NCBI GenBank assembly: GCA_029531795.1
Contig: JAPEIS010000011.1
Location: forward strand, 682,001 to 746,000
Direction of reading: 5' to 3'
DNA: 64,000 nucleotides
Source: Sclerotinia nivalis
Taxonomy: Eukaryota; Ascomycota; Leotiomycetes; Helotiales; Sclerotiniaceae
Shown: piece after piece, positions 1-12,300 of the stretch
Layout of the letters: each line of letters starts with the position of its first letter
Numbering within the stretch: position 1 is the stretch's first letter
Program-made: the position numbers and the translations under genes
Notes under the pieces: model-generated
What the model was told of the DNA's origin: nothing
Database searches by the model: none
Seen by the model: the letters and a program-made list of their open reading frames with translations, nothing else

Positions 1-3000
1 CCGAAAGCGTGCAACCCATACCATTGGTTTACACAATTGGTTCTACTTGTGCTCCCTATCTAACAAAAACATTGTTTATAAAGGACAACTCGCCCCTGTA
101 CAAGTTTATCAGTATTTCTATGATCTGGTGAACGCCGATTACGAAGCCCATTTTGCTCTTGTACATTCACGTTTTTCTACAAATACTTTCCCTTCATGGG
201 ATCGTGCTCAACCATTACGATGGGCAGCTCACAATGGTATGGTACTTGTAAACTGCCCAATCTAGCCCTGATACTGACTGTAAACCCAGGTGAAATCAAC
301 ACCCTTCGAGGAAATAAGAACTGGATGCGTGCTCGAGAAGGTGTGATGCAATCAGATGTTTTCGGCGAAGATCTTGAATCATTGTACCCGATTGTCGAAG
401 ATGGTGGCTCTGACTCTGCTGCATTTGATAATGTTCTCGAGTTACTCACTATCAACGGTGTCCTTTCTCTACCTGAAGCTGTTATGCTGATGGTGCCTGA
501 AGCATGGCAGGACAATGCCGCCATGGACCCAGCCAAGGCTGCTTTCTATGAGTGGGCCGCTTGTCAGATGGAACCTTGGGATGGACCTGCATTGTTCACC
601 TTCGCCGATGGTAGATACTGCGGTGCAAATCTTGACAGAAACGGTCTTCGACCATGTAGATACTATGTCATGGATGATGACAGAATTATTTGCGCTTCTG
701 AGGTCGGTACTATTCAAGTGGATCCAGAACGTGTTATCCTCAAGGGCCGTCTGCAGCCAGGAAAGATGCTTCTCGTTGACACGGTCGCGGGGCGTATCAT
801 CGATGATGCAGAATTGAAGAACACTGTCGCTAAGCGACACGATTTCCGATCTTGGCTTCACAAGGAACTCGTCAGCTTACCGAAAGTTCATGAAAAACTG
901 ATAGCCCAAGGTGTCGTTGACTTGGAGCCAAAGCCATCTGATAGTACTATCCAGGAGGACGCTCTTCTGAAGGCTTTTGGCTATACCTTTGAGCAGGTTT
1001 CTTTGCTTCTTGCACCAATGGCTTCTGACGAAAAGGAAGCACTCGGTTCCATGGGTAACGACGCACCTCTTGCATGTCTTGCCAATGCTCCTCGTCTGTT
1101 GTACGAGTACTTCCGTCAGCTCTTCGCCCAAGTTACCAACCCCCCAATTGATCCTATAAGAGAAGCTATTGTCATGTCTCTCGACTGTTATGTTGGTCCT
1201 CAAGGAAACTTGTTAGGAATGGAGTCATCACAGTGCGGTAGATTGTTACTCCCAACACCTATCCTCTCTATTCCCGAGTTTAACGCTCTCAAAAACATCA
1301 ACAAGTTCTATCCAAAATGGACATCCAAGGTCATTGACTTGACATTCCCTAGATCTGAAGGTGTTGAAGGATATATTAAACATTTGGATTACATCTGCGA
1401 GCAAGCCACCGCTGCCATCGAAAACAACGATTCAATAATCATTCTTTCCGATCGTGCAACATGCGCCGACCGAGTCTCAGTGTCAACTCTCCTCGCTTCC
1501 GGAATGGTCCACCATCATCTTGTTAACAACAAATGGCGATCACATGCTGCTTTGGTAGTCGAAACTGCTGAAGCTCGTGAAGTTCACCACATGTGCGTGC
1601 TTGTTGGATATGGTGTAGACGCTGTCAATCCATACCTTGCAATGGAATGTATCATCAAGCTTAACCGTGAAGGTCTAATCAGAAAGAAGCTTAGTGACGA
1701 CCAACTCATTCGCAACTACAAGTATTCTGCCGATGGTGGTATTCTCAAGGTCATGAGTAAAATGGGTATCTCTACACTTGCTAGTTACAAGGGTGCTCAA
1801 ATCTTCGAAGCCCTTGGCGTTGACGATACTGTTGTGGACCGATGTTTCAAGGGTACTGCAACGAGAATCAAGGGTATAACTTTTGAACAAATTGCCGAAG
1901 ATGCTTTCAGATTCCATGAGAAGGGTTTCCCATCACGATACACTGTTACCATTCCAGGTCTCGTTGAATCTGGCGAGTATCATTGGCGTGATGGTGGTGA
2001 ACCCCACATTAACGATCCTACATCTATTGCCAACATTCAAGATGCCGTTAGAACGAAGAACGATAAGTCGTACGAAGCATACTCTCTTTCCGAGTATGAG
2101 CAGATTAAATTATGCACATTAAGAGGTCTCCTTGATTTCAATTTCGAGGAGAGCAACCCAGTTCCAATTGACCAAGTCGAGCCATGGACGGAGATTGTTA
2201 GAAGATTCTGTACTGGTGCCATGTCATATGGTTCTATTTCCATGGAGTCACATTCCACTCTCGCTGTTGCAATGAATCGCCTCGGTGGTAAATCTAACAC
2301 AGGTGAAGGTGGAGAAGACCCAGAACGTTCCGAGGTTATGTCAAACGGCGATACTATGAGATCAGCTATCAAACAAGTCGCATCTGGAAGATTCGGTGTT
2401 ACCTCTAACTACCTCGCTGATTCAGATGAGCTTCAAATCAAGATGGCTCAAGGTGCTAAACCTGGAGAAGGTGGTGAGCTTCCTGGCCACAAAGTATCAC
2501 AGTCCATTGCCAGAACCCGTCATTCTACTCCTGGTGTTGGTCTCATTTCCCCACCTCCTCATCATGACATTTATTCCATTGAAGATTTGAAACAATTAAT
2601 CTACGACCTCAAGTGTGCCAATCCTCGTTCTAGAGTGTCTGTCAAGCTCGTATCCGAAACTGGTGTGGGTATCGTTGCTTCTGGTGTTGCCAAGGCAAAG
2701 GCCGATCACATCTTGATTTCTGGACATGACGGTGGAACTGGCGCTTCTCGATGGACTGGTATCAAATATGCCGGTTTGCCATGGGAGCTTGGTCTCGCTG
2801 AGACTCATCAAACTTTGGTTTTGAACGATCTCCGTGGTCGTGTCGTTGTTCAAACTGATGGTCAACTTCGAACTGGTCGTGATGTTGCCATTGCATGTTT
2901 ACTTGGTGCGGAAGAATGGGGTTTTGCTACAACCCCTCTGATTGCCATGGGTTGTATCATGATGAGAAAATGTGAGTGATGAATTATGCTCTTGTTTCGA

Positions 3001-6000
3001 TATGGTTGCTAACACTTTTAGGTCACTTAAACACCTGCCCAGTTGGTTTAGCCACTCAGGATCCTGAGCTACGAAAGAAGTTTCAGGGTACTCCAGAACA
3101 TGTTATCAACTTGTAAGCATAATATTTTCTTTTATACTGCACTCTTTTACTGCAAACCCAATTTAATATTTCACTTTTGTGTCGTTCTCCTTCCTGATGC
3201 AGCGTCGATGCTTTATTTTACCCCAGAGCTCTTCCATATAGGCAATTACTGACTTCCCCATAGTTTCTACTACATTGCAAACGAGCTTCGAGCCATCATG
3301 GCAAAGCTTGGTTTCAGAACAATCAACGAAATGGTTGGACACGCCGAATGTCTTAGAGTGCGAGATGATCTTCGAACAAAGAAGACAAGCAATATCGATC
3401 TCTCCCTTATCCTGACTCCTGCTCATAAGCTCAGACCTGGAGTTGCTACCTTCAATGTTCGCAAACAGGATCACCGACTTTACGTCCGCCTTGACAACAA
3501 GTTGATTTCCGAGGCAGAATTGACTCTTGATAAGGGTCTACCATCACGAATTGAGTGTGACATTGTCAACACTGATCGTGCTATGGGTACTTCTCTGTCA
3601 TATCAAATTTCGAAGAGATATGGTGAGGATGGATTGCCTATGGACACCGTCCACGTCAACATTAAGGGATCAGCTGGTCAATCCTTCGGTGCATTCCTTG
3701 CTCCTGGTGTTACCTTGGAGCTTGAAGGTGACGCAAACGACTACGTAGGAAAGGGTCTTTCAGGTGGTCGTTTGATTGTCTACCCACCCCGTTCCGCCGT
3801 TTTCAAGGCCGAAGAGAACGTTATTGTTGGTAACGTATGTCTTTATGGTGCGACTAGCGGAACTGTCTTCTTCCGTGGTGTTGCCGCCGAGAGATTTGCC
3901 GTCCGAAACTCTGGAGCCACTGCAGTAGTTGAGGGTGTTGGTGACCATGGTTGCGAGTACATGACTGGTGGTCGTGTTCTCATTTTGGGCTCAACTGGTC
4001 GTAACTTCGCTGCCGGTATGTCTGGTGGTATCGCGTACATTCTCGATATCCAGCAAGATTTCATGTCCAAGCTGAACACAGAGATGGTTGAGGCTTCAGG
4101 TATTGATGACCCAGCTGAGATTGCATTCGTTCGAAGCTTGATCGAAGATCACCACCACTACACTGGTTCAGAGCTTGCTGCCCGCATTCTTCTTGACTTC
4201 AACAGGGCACTGCGCCGATTCGTCAAGGTTCTACCTGTTGATTACAAGCGTGTCCTTCAAGAAGAAGCTGCCAAGGCTGCTGAAGCCAAGAAGGCAAGGT
4301 TTGCTTTGCCATTCCTCCCAGGAAACCCATCCCGTGAACTTCTTGAGAAGAACCAAAAAGAGAACAAGAAGCCATCTGATCTCCAGGATATCGAAGAGAC
4401 TATTGGAGATGCTGCCGTTGAAAAGAAGCGATCTTTGGTTTTGGACAAAACTAAGGGTTTTATGAAGTATCAACGTCGATCCGAGAAATATCGCTCAGCC
4501 AAGACTAGAACTCGCGATTGGGCTGAACTTTCCAAGCGTCTCGATGAAGATGAGCTCAAATATCAAGCTGCTCGTTGCATGGACTGTGGTGTTCCATTCT
4601 GTCAATCTGACTCGGGTTGCCCAATTTCCAACATTATTCCCAAATGGAATGAATTGGTCTTTATGTGCCTTGATCCAAACACCAGGGTCCGCACTACGGA
4701 CGGTGTCCAAGCCATCAGGGACATCAAAGTTGGTACCAAGCTGTTCGATGACAATGATATGCCTACTATCTGCACGGCAGTGGGTGAAATCAAGAAGAGT
4801 AAGACAATGAAGACCATCACTTATAAGGAATGGAATTCCAGGCAGGACACTTCTTTCGAATGCACATCCGATCACATCATGGCGATGGTGGCTTACGGAA
4901 TTGCCCCTGCCATGAGAGTCCTTAAAGGGAAACACATGGTTACATGGTTCTCACGATGCGATCGAACCGAGTATAAGGAAGATCTTACTTGTCTTCAGTG
5001 GGATGATCTGGTTCACCGCATACATGCTGAGGTAGGCCGGAATCTGGATCGTCGCCCTACCGATTCTGAAGTTCATTCACATATCGACATGGTCGTTGAT
5101 CGTTCGGTTTCGGATTCTGGATCGGCAGATTTCTATTCTCGTGCTCTTGAGTTGTTTAAGACTCTTATTTCGGCTTCTGAACTAGAGGGTAAGTTATAAG
5201 TTATATTCCAATCCACTATTTTACTCAGAATATACTAACATGTCTTAGCTACCACCGATGATAGTCTTGTCGACCTTGTCCGTGACATGCTGCATGAGGA
5301 GATGGATGGATATCTTGACCGACTCCTCCCAGAGCAAGAGGAGATACCCGACATTGATGAGCCTGACCTTGTCATCGATCTTGATGACCCCCGACCTCGT
5401 AAATTTCGCTTGCTGGAAAGATTGCCTTCATCGGTTCACTCGTCTGACCCAACCTACCAGACAACCGTTGGGATTGTGTCTTCGCCGCCTCATCAGTCAT
5501 CCCAGGGTCAAAATGAGCCGTCTTCACAACCTCAAGAGGCTCAAGAATCGCAGGGCTCCTCAGACGCTGATACAGCCCAGCTTGTACGAGAGCAGGATCA
5601 CCTAGACAAGTTTGCTGCTGTTCGAGACAAGTTGAAAGTAAAATGTACACAAGCCAACGGGCCATGCAAAGGCTTCAAGTCGGTTTCTGCACTGTTTGCG
5701 AATGAAGAACAAGCTCAGCTTGCTCTTGATCTTCTTTCCGGTGATCACTACCGTGTGGTCGATCCTCATGCTGTTCACAATGGCGAATATTTTGCTATGA
5801 CTTTGGCAGAGTATGAGGCCTCTTGTCAGAATCATAAGAATGCTGGTCACAGGCACTTGAAATTGTTTAGAACACCTCTGAAATTTGTTCCTTCTCAGAC
5901 ACCTTCAGCAGATGTCCCTATCGATCCTTACTTCTTAGGATTTTGGCTCGGTGATGGGATCAAGAACCAACCTGCGGTCACAAGTGCAGATCTAGAAGTC

Positions 6001-8102
6001 AAGGCATACCTTCAGGCATACGTCGACCGCCTGAATGCCCCGTCCATTCGACCTGATACTGCTGCTCCTCTTGAGCTTTCAGAACAGGTGGTTTCTCGGG
6101 CTGGAGATGCTTATGAAATTCGCGGCCAGACAGGTACCTTAACTATGGACGCCTACAGTTGGGGGATCGTGTCCACGAGGAAGGCAGATTTTTACCACTC
6201 CTGGAATCCTGTTCGCCAGGGGTTGCGTGGATTGGGCTTTTCGGGCGATGACAAACGTGCCGGTATCCCCGATTGCTACATGAATGCGGATGAAGATACT
6301 CGCCTGGCTGTTCTTGCAGGACTTATCGAATCGGATGGCAACATATTCGGTCCCTACTACCGATTTATGCAGGGCATAGAAGAGCACCACAAGATTGTAG
6401 AAGACGCTCACAAGCTGGCCCTTTCGTGTGGAATCCAATGCACCACTATTCGCGAGTACCAGAGATACGGGCAGCCAACTCGCCAATTCGACATGCTCAA
6501 AGGCAATGAGAAATTCCAACACCATCTCCTGATCCCTAGGAAGAAGATCACGAATTCTGCAAACCTCCGGAATTCCCGCAGACGCTGTCAAGGAGATGCT
6601 CACACTTTCAGCGTCTCGGAACCTCATGAAGGAGAATTCCGCGCCATCGAAGTCGCCGGCGGCCTCTACCAGCTCGAAAACCGCACAATTGTCCACAATT
6701 GCAATTGGAAGGAGGCCTTGAATTCGCTGCTAAGAACCAATAACTTCCCAGAATTTACTGGTCGTGTCTGCCCCGCCCCCTGCGAAGGTGCATGTGTCCT
6801 TGGTATCAACGAGGATCCTGTTGGAATCAAGTCCATCGAATGTGCCATCATTGACCGTGGTTTCGACATGGGCTGGATGGTTCCACAGGAACCAAAAGTC
6901 CGCACTGGCAAGACTGTTGCCATTATCGGCTCTGGACCAGCTGGTCTTGCTTGCGCCGATCAGCTCAACAAAGCTGGTCACAAAGTTACTGTCTACGAAC
7001 GATCTGACCGAGTTGGAGGTTTGCTAATGTACGGTATTCCAAACATGAAGCTTGACAAGAAAATCGTCAAGCGTCGTACGGATTTCATGGCTGCTGAGGG
7101 AATCACATTCAAGACTAACGTTGCAGTTGGTCAAGATGTCCAGCTTATGGATCTCAAGGCTGAAAATGACGCAGTGGTGATTGCTACTGGAGCCACTGTC
7201 GCTCGTGATCTACCAATTAAGAACCGAAGCCTCGAAGGCATTCACTTCGCCATGCAATTCTTGCACCGCAACACCAAGTCCCTGCTTGACTCGGAGCTTG
7301 CTGATAACGAATACATCTCCGCTAAGGATAAGCATGTCGTTGTTATTGGTGGTGGTGACACTGGAAATGATTGCATTGGTACTTCCGTTCGACACGGTGC
7401 CAAGTCAGTCACAAACTTTGAGCTATTACCTCAGCCACCAAATGAGCGCGCCCGTGACAACCCATGGCCGCAATGGCCACGAGTCTACCGTGTGGACTAT
7501 GGACACACTGAGGTTAAGCAACACATGGGCAAAGATCCTCGTGAATACTGTGTCATGTCTGAAGAGTTCGTTGACGATGGAACTGGAAAGGTCAAGGGTA
7601 TCAACACTATCCGTGTCGAATGGACCAGATCTTCCACTGGTGGTTGGGACATGAAGAAAATCGAAGGATCTCAGCAATTCTTCCCAGCTGATCTTGTGCT
7701 CTTGTCTATGGGCTTCCTTGGTCCCGAGGATCGTGTTCTTGGTGATGACATTGAGAAGGATGGACGCAAGAATGTCAAGACGGCTCCTGGAAAATACTCT
7801 ACCAATGTCGAGGGTGTATTTGCCGCCGGAGATTGTCGCCGTGGACAATCTCTCATCGTTTGGTAAGTCATAAACTGCAGTTCTATCTTGACACATTTTC
7901 TAACAAATTTAGGGGTATCAACGAAGGTAGACAATGTGCTAGAGAGTGCGATCGCTTTTTGGAAGGATCTTCCTCTTTGCCTGTCACTGGTGGTATCGTT
8001 AAGAGCACCGCATCCGAAATCTTGGGCCGAGATCTTAAACGTCAGATCTTAGGACGTGCTGATCGCGCTCCTATCCAAGTTATCGCAGCTGCCGCGACAT
8101 AA
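1..8102 (+). CDS. GLT1: Glutamate synthase [NAD(P)H], 5'-truncated by window, intein-containing
   Basis: Fused glutamate synthase (GOGAT): transfers the glutamine amide to 2-oxoglutarate, giving two glutamates with NAD(P)H. Exons: 1-236, 290-2971, 3022-3112, 3264-5188, 5249-7862, 7913-8102; the start lies outside the window. Visible in order: part of the class II glutamine amidotransferase domain ([17 protein letters not shown]), central domain, FMN synthase domain ([24 protein letters not shown]), the 3Fe-4S loop CHLNTCPVG, the GXGXG repeat domain ([21 protein letters not shown]), then the small-subunit-type NAD(P)H/FAD domain with cysteine clusters CMDCGVPFC and CPAPCEGAC, dinucleotide motif [10 protein letters not shown] and a second GGGDTGND. 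The window encodes about 2,578 residues; removing the 658-residue intein leaves about 1,920, so roughly 200 N-terminal residues of a typical 2,100-residue enzyme are missing. Introns are 53, 50, 151, 60 and 50 bp with good branch sites. Identification is very secure. Confidence 0.97.
4666..6699 (+). mobile_element. GLT1 intein with LAGLIDADG homing endonuclease
   Basis: In-frame 658-residue insertion in GLT1, absent from ordinary glutamate synthases, where NELVF runs directly into NWKEAL. It begins with Cys ([13 protein letters not shown], block A), has the block B TxxH signature (FECTSDHIM), two LAGLIDADG motifs (FLGFWLGDG at intein residues 403-411 and LAGLIESDG at 530-538), and ends ...LENRTIVHN followed by an extein Cys, the expected His-Asn/Cys splice junction. 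All residues needed for autocatalytic protein splicing (Cys1, block B Thr/His, terminal His-Asn, +1 Cys) are present. Both LAGLIDADG motifs keep an acidic residue, so the endonuclease may be active. About 260 residues of acidic and Gln/Ser/Pro-rich sequence are inserted between block B and the stretch resembling the later part of the Hint fold. Inteins in fungal GLT1 are known from other ascomycetes; this copy appears full length and open. Confidence 0.95.
5189..5248 (+). other. Spliceosomal intron inside the intein coding sequence
   Basis: A 60-bp phase-1 intron: donor GTAAGT, branch site TACTAAC at 5233-5239, acceptor CTTAG. The upstream frame hits a stop 11 nt after the donor, while the downstream frame opens immediately after the acceptor, so removal is required for the second half of the intein and the rest of GLT1. 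It falls after intein residue 174, in the acidic insert between block B and the endonuclease. Confidence 0.93.
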
Positions 8103-9176
8103 GGAACGACACAACCTACACACAAAATACTAAAATTCAACATATTTACGACACTTGCAATGTGGTGGTACGAATGTTTACGTTTCCTGGAATGAACATA
8201 TCAAAAGCATATCTCTGGCATTATTGGGAAAATCAAATGAATAGCGACATGATTCGGGATTCAAAATCATAATGGACGGATATCGTATATGCATTGTTCA
8301 TGGAAGGAAAAACGGGAGAGGTGGGGTCGTCCACATTGCAATATTACTTCATGATGGTTATGTTTTTTTTTACGATACCAGCGAGTGCGAATGCTTCTTC
8401 CGGGGGTTGATGAATGATTGATGCGTGGGAGTTGGAGTAGCTTACCTTGAACTTACTTTTATTATACATAGACGTATTTTGCAAGTGAGAGCGAGAGCGA
8501 GAAGAGCAAGCGGAGAAAGAAATTCAAAGTTTATATTACAAACAGTTATACGTTATGAAATTAGGCTTTAGATATGTGATGTGATGTTGCTGTGCTCCTT
8601 TTTTCGGCGCTTTTCGAGTGTATTTATCTAATTAGTTTCAACAAAGTAAGATCTTGATATTATTGGTAGACTCGTATCTCATATGCATATGAACAACCCG
8701 GGAAACAGTTTATCGATATCCGGTTCTGGCTCAACACAATCCTACCCTAGACAGTGAAAGTGAAAACGTGCCGGTGCAATCGTATTAGATCTTTTATGCA
8801 CGTGGGTGGAGGATTATCATAATTGACTCTAGATTCCCCTGTTCTAGATTCACAATTTACATTATTGGAGTTGGTGTTTGAATCTTCAATTGGCTTTTTT
8901 GTTGTGTATACTGTTATAATATTGTATTTTAACTTATTGTTTTGAGTGATAGGATTTTGTATCGATTTGCCTTATTTCATCTCATTTATTGTGTTGTTCT
9001 TTTCTGTATATTGACTTTTGATTTCACATTTTGATTTCGTCACTGAATAATAAAGTTTCTTAAGCTCTGACCTAATAGCTTTCACATCCTAACAAGCTTC
9101 ACAAACAAATCTTTCCGACTTTTGATTCCACTCTTACCGTTTATTCAACCAACAACAACTTCAATTCGCCATCACT
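8103..9176. other. Intergenic region, GLT1 3' side / VTC promoter
   Basis: 1.07 kb without a credible gene. The left half is AT-rich with short purine repeats (GAGAGCGAGAGCGAG near 8490); the last 150 bp before 9177 are pyrimidine-rich, as expected for a fungal promoter and 5' UTR. I see no conserved element that I can name. Confidence 0.7.
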
Positions 9177-11606
9177 ATGCGTTTCGGTCAGACATTGAAG
9201 AGATCAATATATCAACCATGGAAGGATCAATATATCGATTATGCGAAGCTCAAACATCTCCTACGAGAAGATTCGGCATCTGAGGGTGCCGATGGGCCAT
9301 GGACCGCTGATGATGAAACAAAGTTCTGCGAGGAGATCCTGAACGTTCAACTAGAAAAGATAGCATCTTTCCAAGCTTCAACCTTTAAGAAGTTGGAGGA
9401 GCGTGCTAATGCGACGGGTGAGAAACTCAAAGAACTTGCACCAGAAGATGGGAAATCGAAAGATGATGTGAATACCGCCAAGTTCAAGAAGATTGAGGAA
9501 GAGCTTGATGCTATCATCAATGATACCAAGGAACTAAAGAAATATAGCAGCATCAATTATACTGCGTTCTTGAAGATTGTTAAGAAACATGATCGCAAGA
9601 GGGGTAACAACTATAAAATAAGGCCAATGGTACAAATGAGTCTGCAGAAGAGGCCGTTCAATTCGGAACAGGGCTATTCAGCATTGCTCAACCAGTTGTC
9701 GATGATGTACTTTATTGTTCGCCAACAGCTGGATGATAACTCGGATCCTACCACGACTTCATCTGAGGTTCAGTCGCAATCACAAACGCCGGAAAAGTAT
9801 ACTGCCTACAAATGTAAGTATGCTGAGTCCCTAGATGAAGCCCTACGCTAACAAGCCTTCTTATAGTTTGGGTTCACCCCGATAATCTTTTGGAAGTCAA
9901 AACGTATATTCTTCGCCGACTTCCAGCTGTGGTATATAGTGAACCATCCTCGAAAAGTCCCGAGCCCCAAGCCGACCCGACCCTTAACTCTCTCTATCTC
10001 GATAGCCCAGACTTCACATTGTATGATCAAAAGAGAGAAAAGAAGGAAGATGCAACATCACTGCGGATAAGGTGGTACGGCGAATTGAAGGACAATCCAG
10101 AGCTTCATTTCGAACAAAAGATTGCACATGAAAATGGCACCAGCGAAGAAAAGAAGCTTTTGATAAAGGAAAAGTATATCGACGCTTTCATCAAAGGCGA
10201 ATACAAGATGGAGAAGAGCATACAAAAAATGGAACGGCAAGGACAGCCAGAAGCAAGAATCGAGGCCTTCAAGAAAACCGTGGACGATATTCAATCACTC
10301 ATCAAGAAGAATGGCTTGCAACCAATGCTGCGTGCTAATTACACGCGGACAGCCTTTCAAAAGCCGTTGGATGACAGAGTCAGGATATCTATCGACACTC
10401 AATTGGCATTCATTCGGGAAGATTGTATAGATGAGGACCGACCTTGCAGAGATCCTAAGAGCTGGCACAGACGCGACATTGATAGTAGCGCCATGTCGTA
10501 TCCGTTCAGTAACATAAACCCAGGTGAAATATCGAGGTTTCCATACTCGGTATTGGAGATCAAGGTTAAGGATGGTGCAACCAAGAAGCAGCCTCAATGG
10601 ATACAGGATTTGATGGGTTCACATCTTGTGTACGCAGCCCCAGGATTCTCTAAATTTCTTCAAGGTGCTGTATCCCTTTTCGAAGATTATGTCAACGATT
10701 ATCCTTCGTGGCATGGAAACTTGACGGATGATATTCGCAAAGACCCACAAGCGGCATTCGATGAAGATCAATCCCGAAAAGCAAAGCAGGCCGAGAATGA
10801 TCTTGTAGTCGGTAGCTATTTAGGAACTTCTCATAAAGCTAGTGCAAGCTTCAAACCTGCTGTCAGCTCGCCAGTAGGCAGGTCATATATGGATGAGAGA
10901 ATGGTCGCTGAGGAGAGGGCTGGCAGAAGATCTCATCTGGATGGTCCTGCAACTTCTGGAGATGCCGGAAATGATGAAGAAGAGACTAGAGATTCGAGGA
11001 ATCAAGGTGGATATGGTACATTGGCATCTGTGTTTCCATCTTTCTCTCTCTCTCGTTATGCCCAATCGCGCCGATCGAGAAGTGTTCAATTACCTCCAGG
11101 TGTCACTAAACCTACTCAATACATCAAGGATTCAGGTCCTTTACAAGTCGAACCCAAAGTTTGGCTGGCCAACGAACGTACATTTTTGAAATGGCAACAT
11201 ATATGCATACTATTGGGATCTCTTGCTGTTAGTTTATACACAGCTGCAGGGGAGGATGAAATTGCAGAAGCTATGGGCATTGCATATATTATCATTGCTA
11301 TATTTGCTGGAAGTTGGGGCTACTGGATGCATTACACGCGGCGAAACATGATTGTTGCCAGAAGCGGAAAAGATTTCGATAATTTGATCGGGCCAATGAT
11401 TGTCAGCGCTGCCCTCATGATTTCCTTATTTCTCAATTTCTTCTTCAAGGTAAGCTTTTGCGACAAAGTATAAAAATGAAGACAATGACTAACTAATATG
11501 TGTGTAGTATCGACAAGCCATGGAAAAGTACCGAGGGGATGGATATAATTCAACCAACATCATGTTGACCAATCAAACCTCTGAGGATTTCAAGATTGAT
11601 CTATAA
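9177..11606 (+). CDS. Vacuolar transporter chaperone (VTC) complex subunit, SPX domain
   Basis: Exons 9177-9813, 9867-11449 and 11508-11606 encode 772 residues. The N-terminal SPX domain (about residues 1-170) starts MRFGQTLKRSIYQPWKDQYI and has the inositol-pyrophosphate-binding lysine cluster KIVKKHDRKRG. A VTC polyphosphate-polymerase-type tunnel domain follows (about 212-500; LRIRWYG, FEQKIAHENG, RANYTRTAFQKP, VLEIKVKDG). After an acidic, disordered linker a C-terminal DUF202-like domain has three membrane segments (about 665-755). The complex sits in the vacuolar or ER membrane, makes polyphosphate from ATP and moves it into the vacuole. The WKxxYIxYxxLK start resembles Vtc2/Vtc3 more than Vtc4, though several Arg/Lys of the tunnel are kept, so I leave the subunit open. 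Introns are 53 and 58 bp; the last exon adds 32 residues. Confidence 0.93.
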
Positions 11607-12300
11607 GGTGGATGAGTGATCGAGGGGTAGTGGATCGTTAGCTGTATGTTCCCAGCTTGAGCCTGAAACGCTGCATATGTATTACCAAGTTGTTAGCTCA
11701 ACTGAGAAGTAAATAATTTAGAAACCGTAGTAATATTTCAATTTGTATCTTGATATCATAATAACACAATAGAAATGTGAGGACAGTAATTAGAAGGTAC
11801 TCGGTGATTCCTATCAGTACAAAGATTAAGTACTTTTTACCGCAGAATAGCCGGGATAACCGAAGGATAGAGATGCAGAGGACAAGGCTATGGTGGATAT
11901 CTCTTTTCTGCAACATATTTGTCCAACTTTTATCAAGAGAATGTACTTCACTCCAAGTGTATTGGTTTCCCGAGAGATCAGTATGATTTGGTCTTATCTT
12001 GAGGAATTGCCTCATCGGTTTATACAGTCATCTGTATGAAGACTTGATCTTGACTTTTTATTCTTACTCGCTCATCTGTAACTCAGCCTTACTACTGTTT
12101 TTGAAGAATTTTGTTACACAAGGTCTGGACTTGAGAATTTGTGAACTTGTGAACTCGTGAATGGGATATTAAATCAACTATTTATCGCGAGGACGGATAC
12201 AGGTACAGATAAATGCGAGAACACCTGTGGATTTTGAGATCGGAGACCGGAAATTTGATAGTTTGATAAGGGAACAGAGCACAATAGTGAGAGGGTGATA
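11607..12300. other. Intergenic region
   Basis: 0.7 kb, AT-rich, with short ORFs that lack codon bias or recognisable motifs. Holds the 3' end of the VTC gene and the promoter of the next gene. Near 12130-12165 there is a short imperfect run of GTGAACTTGTGAACTCGTGAA. Confidence 0.6.
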
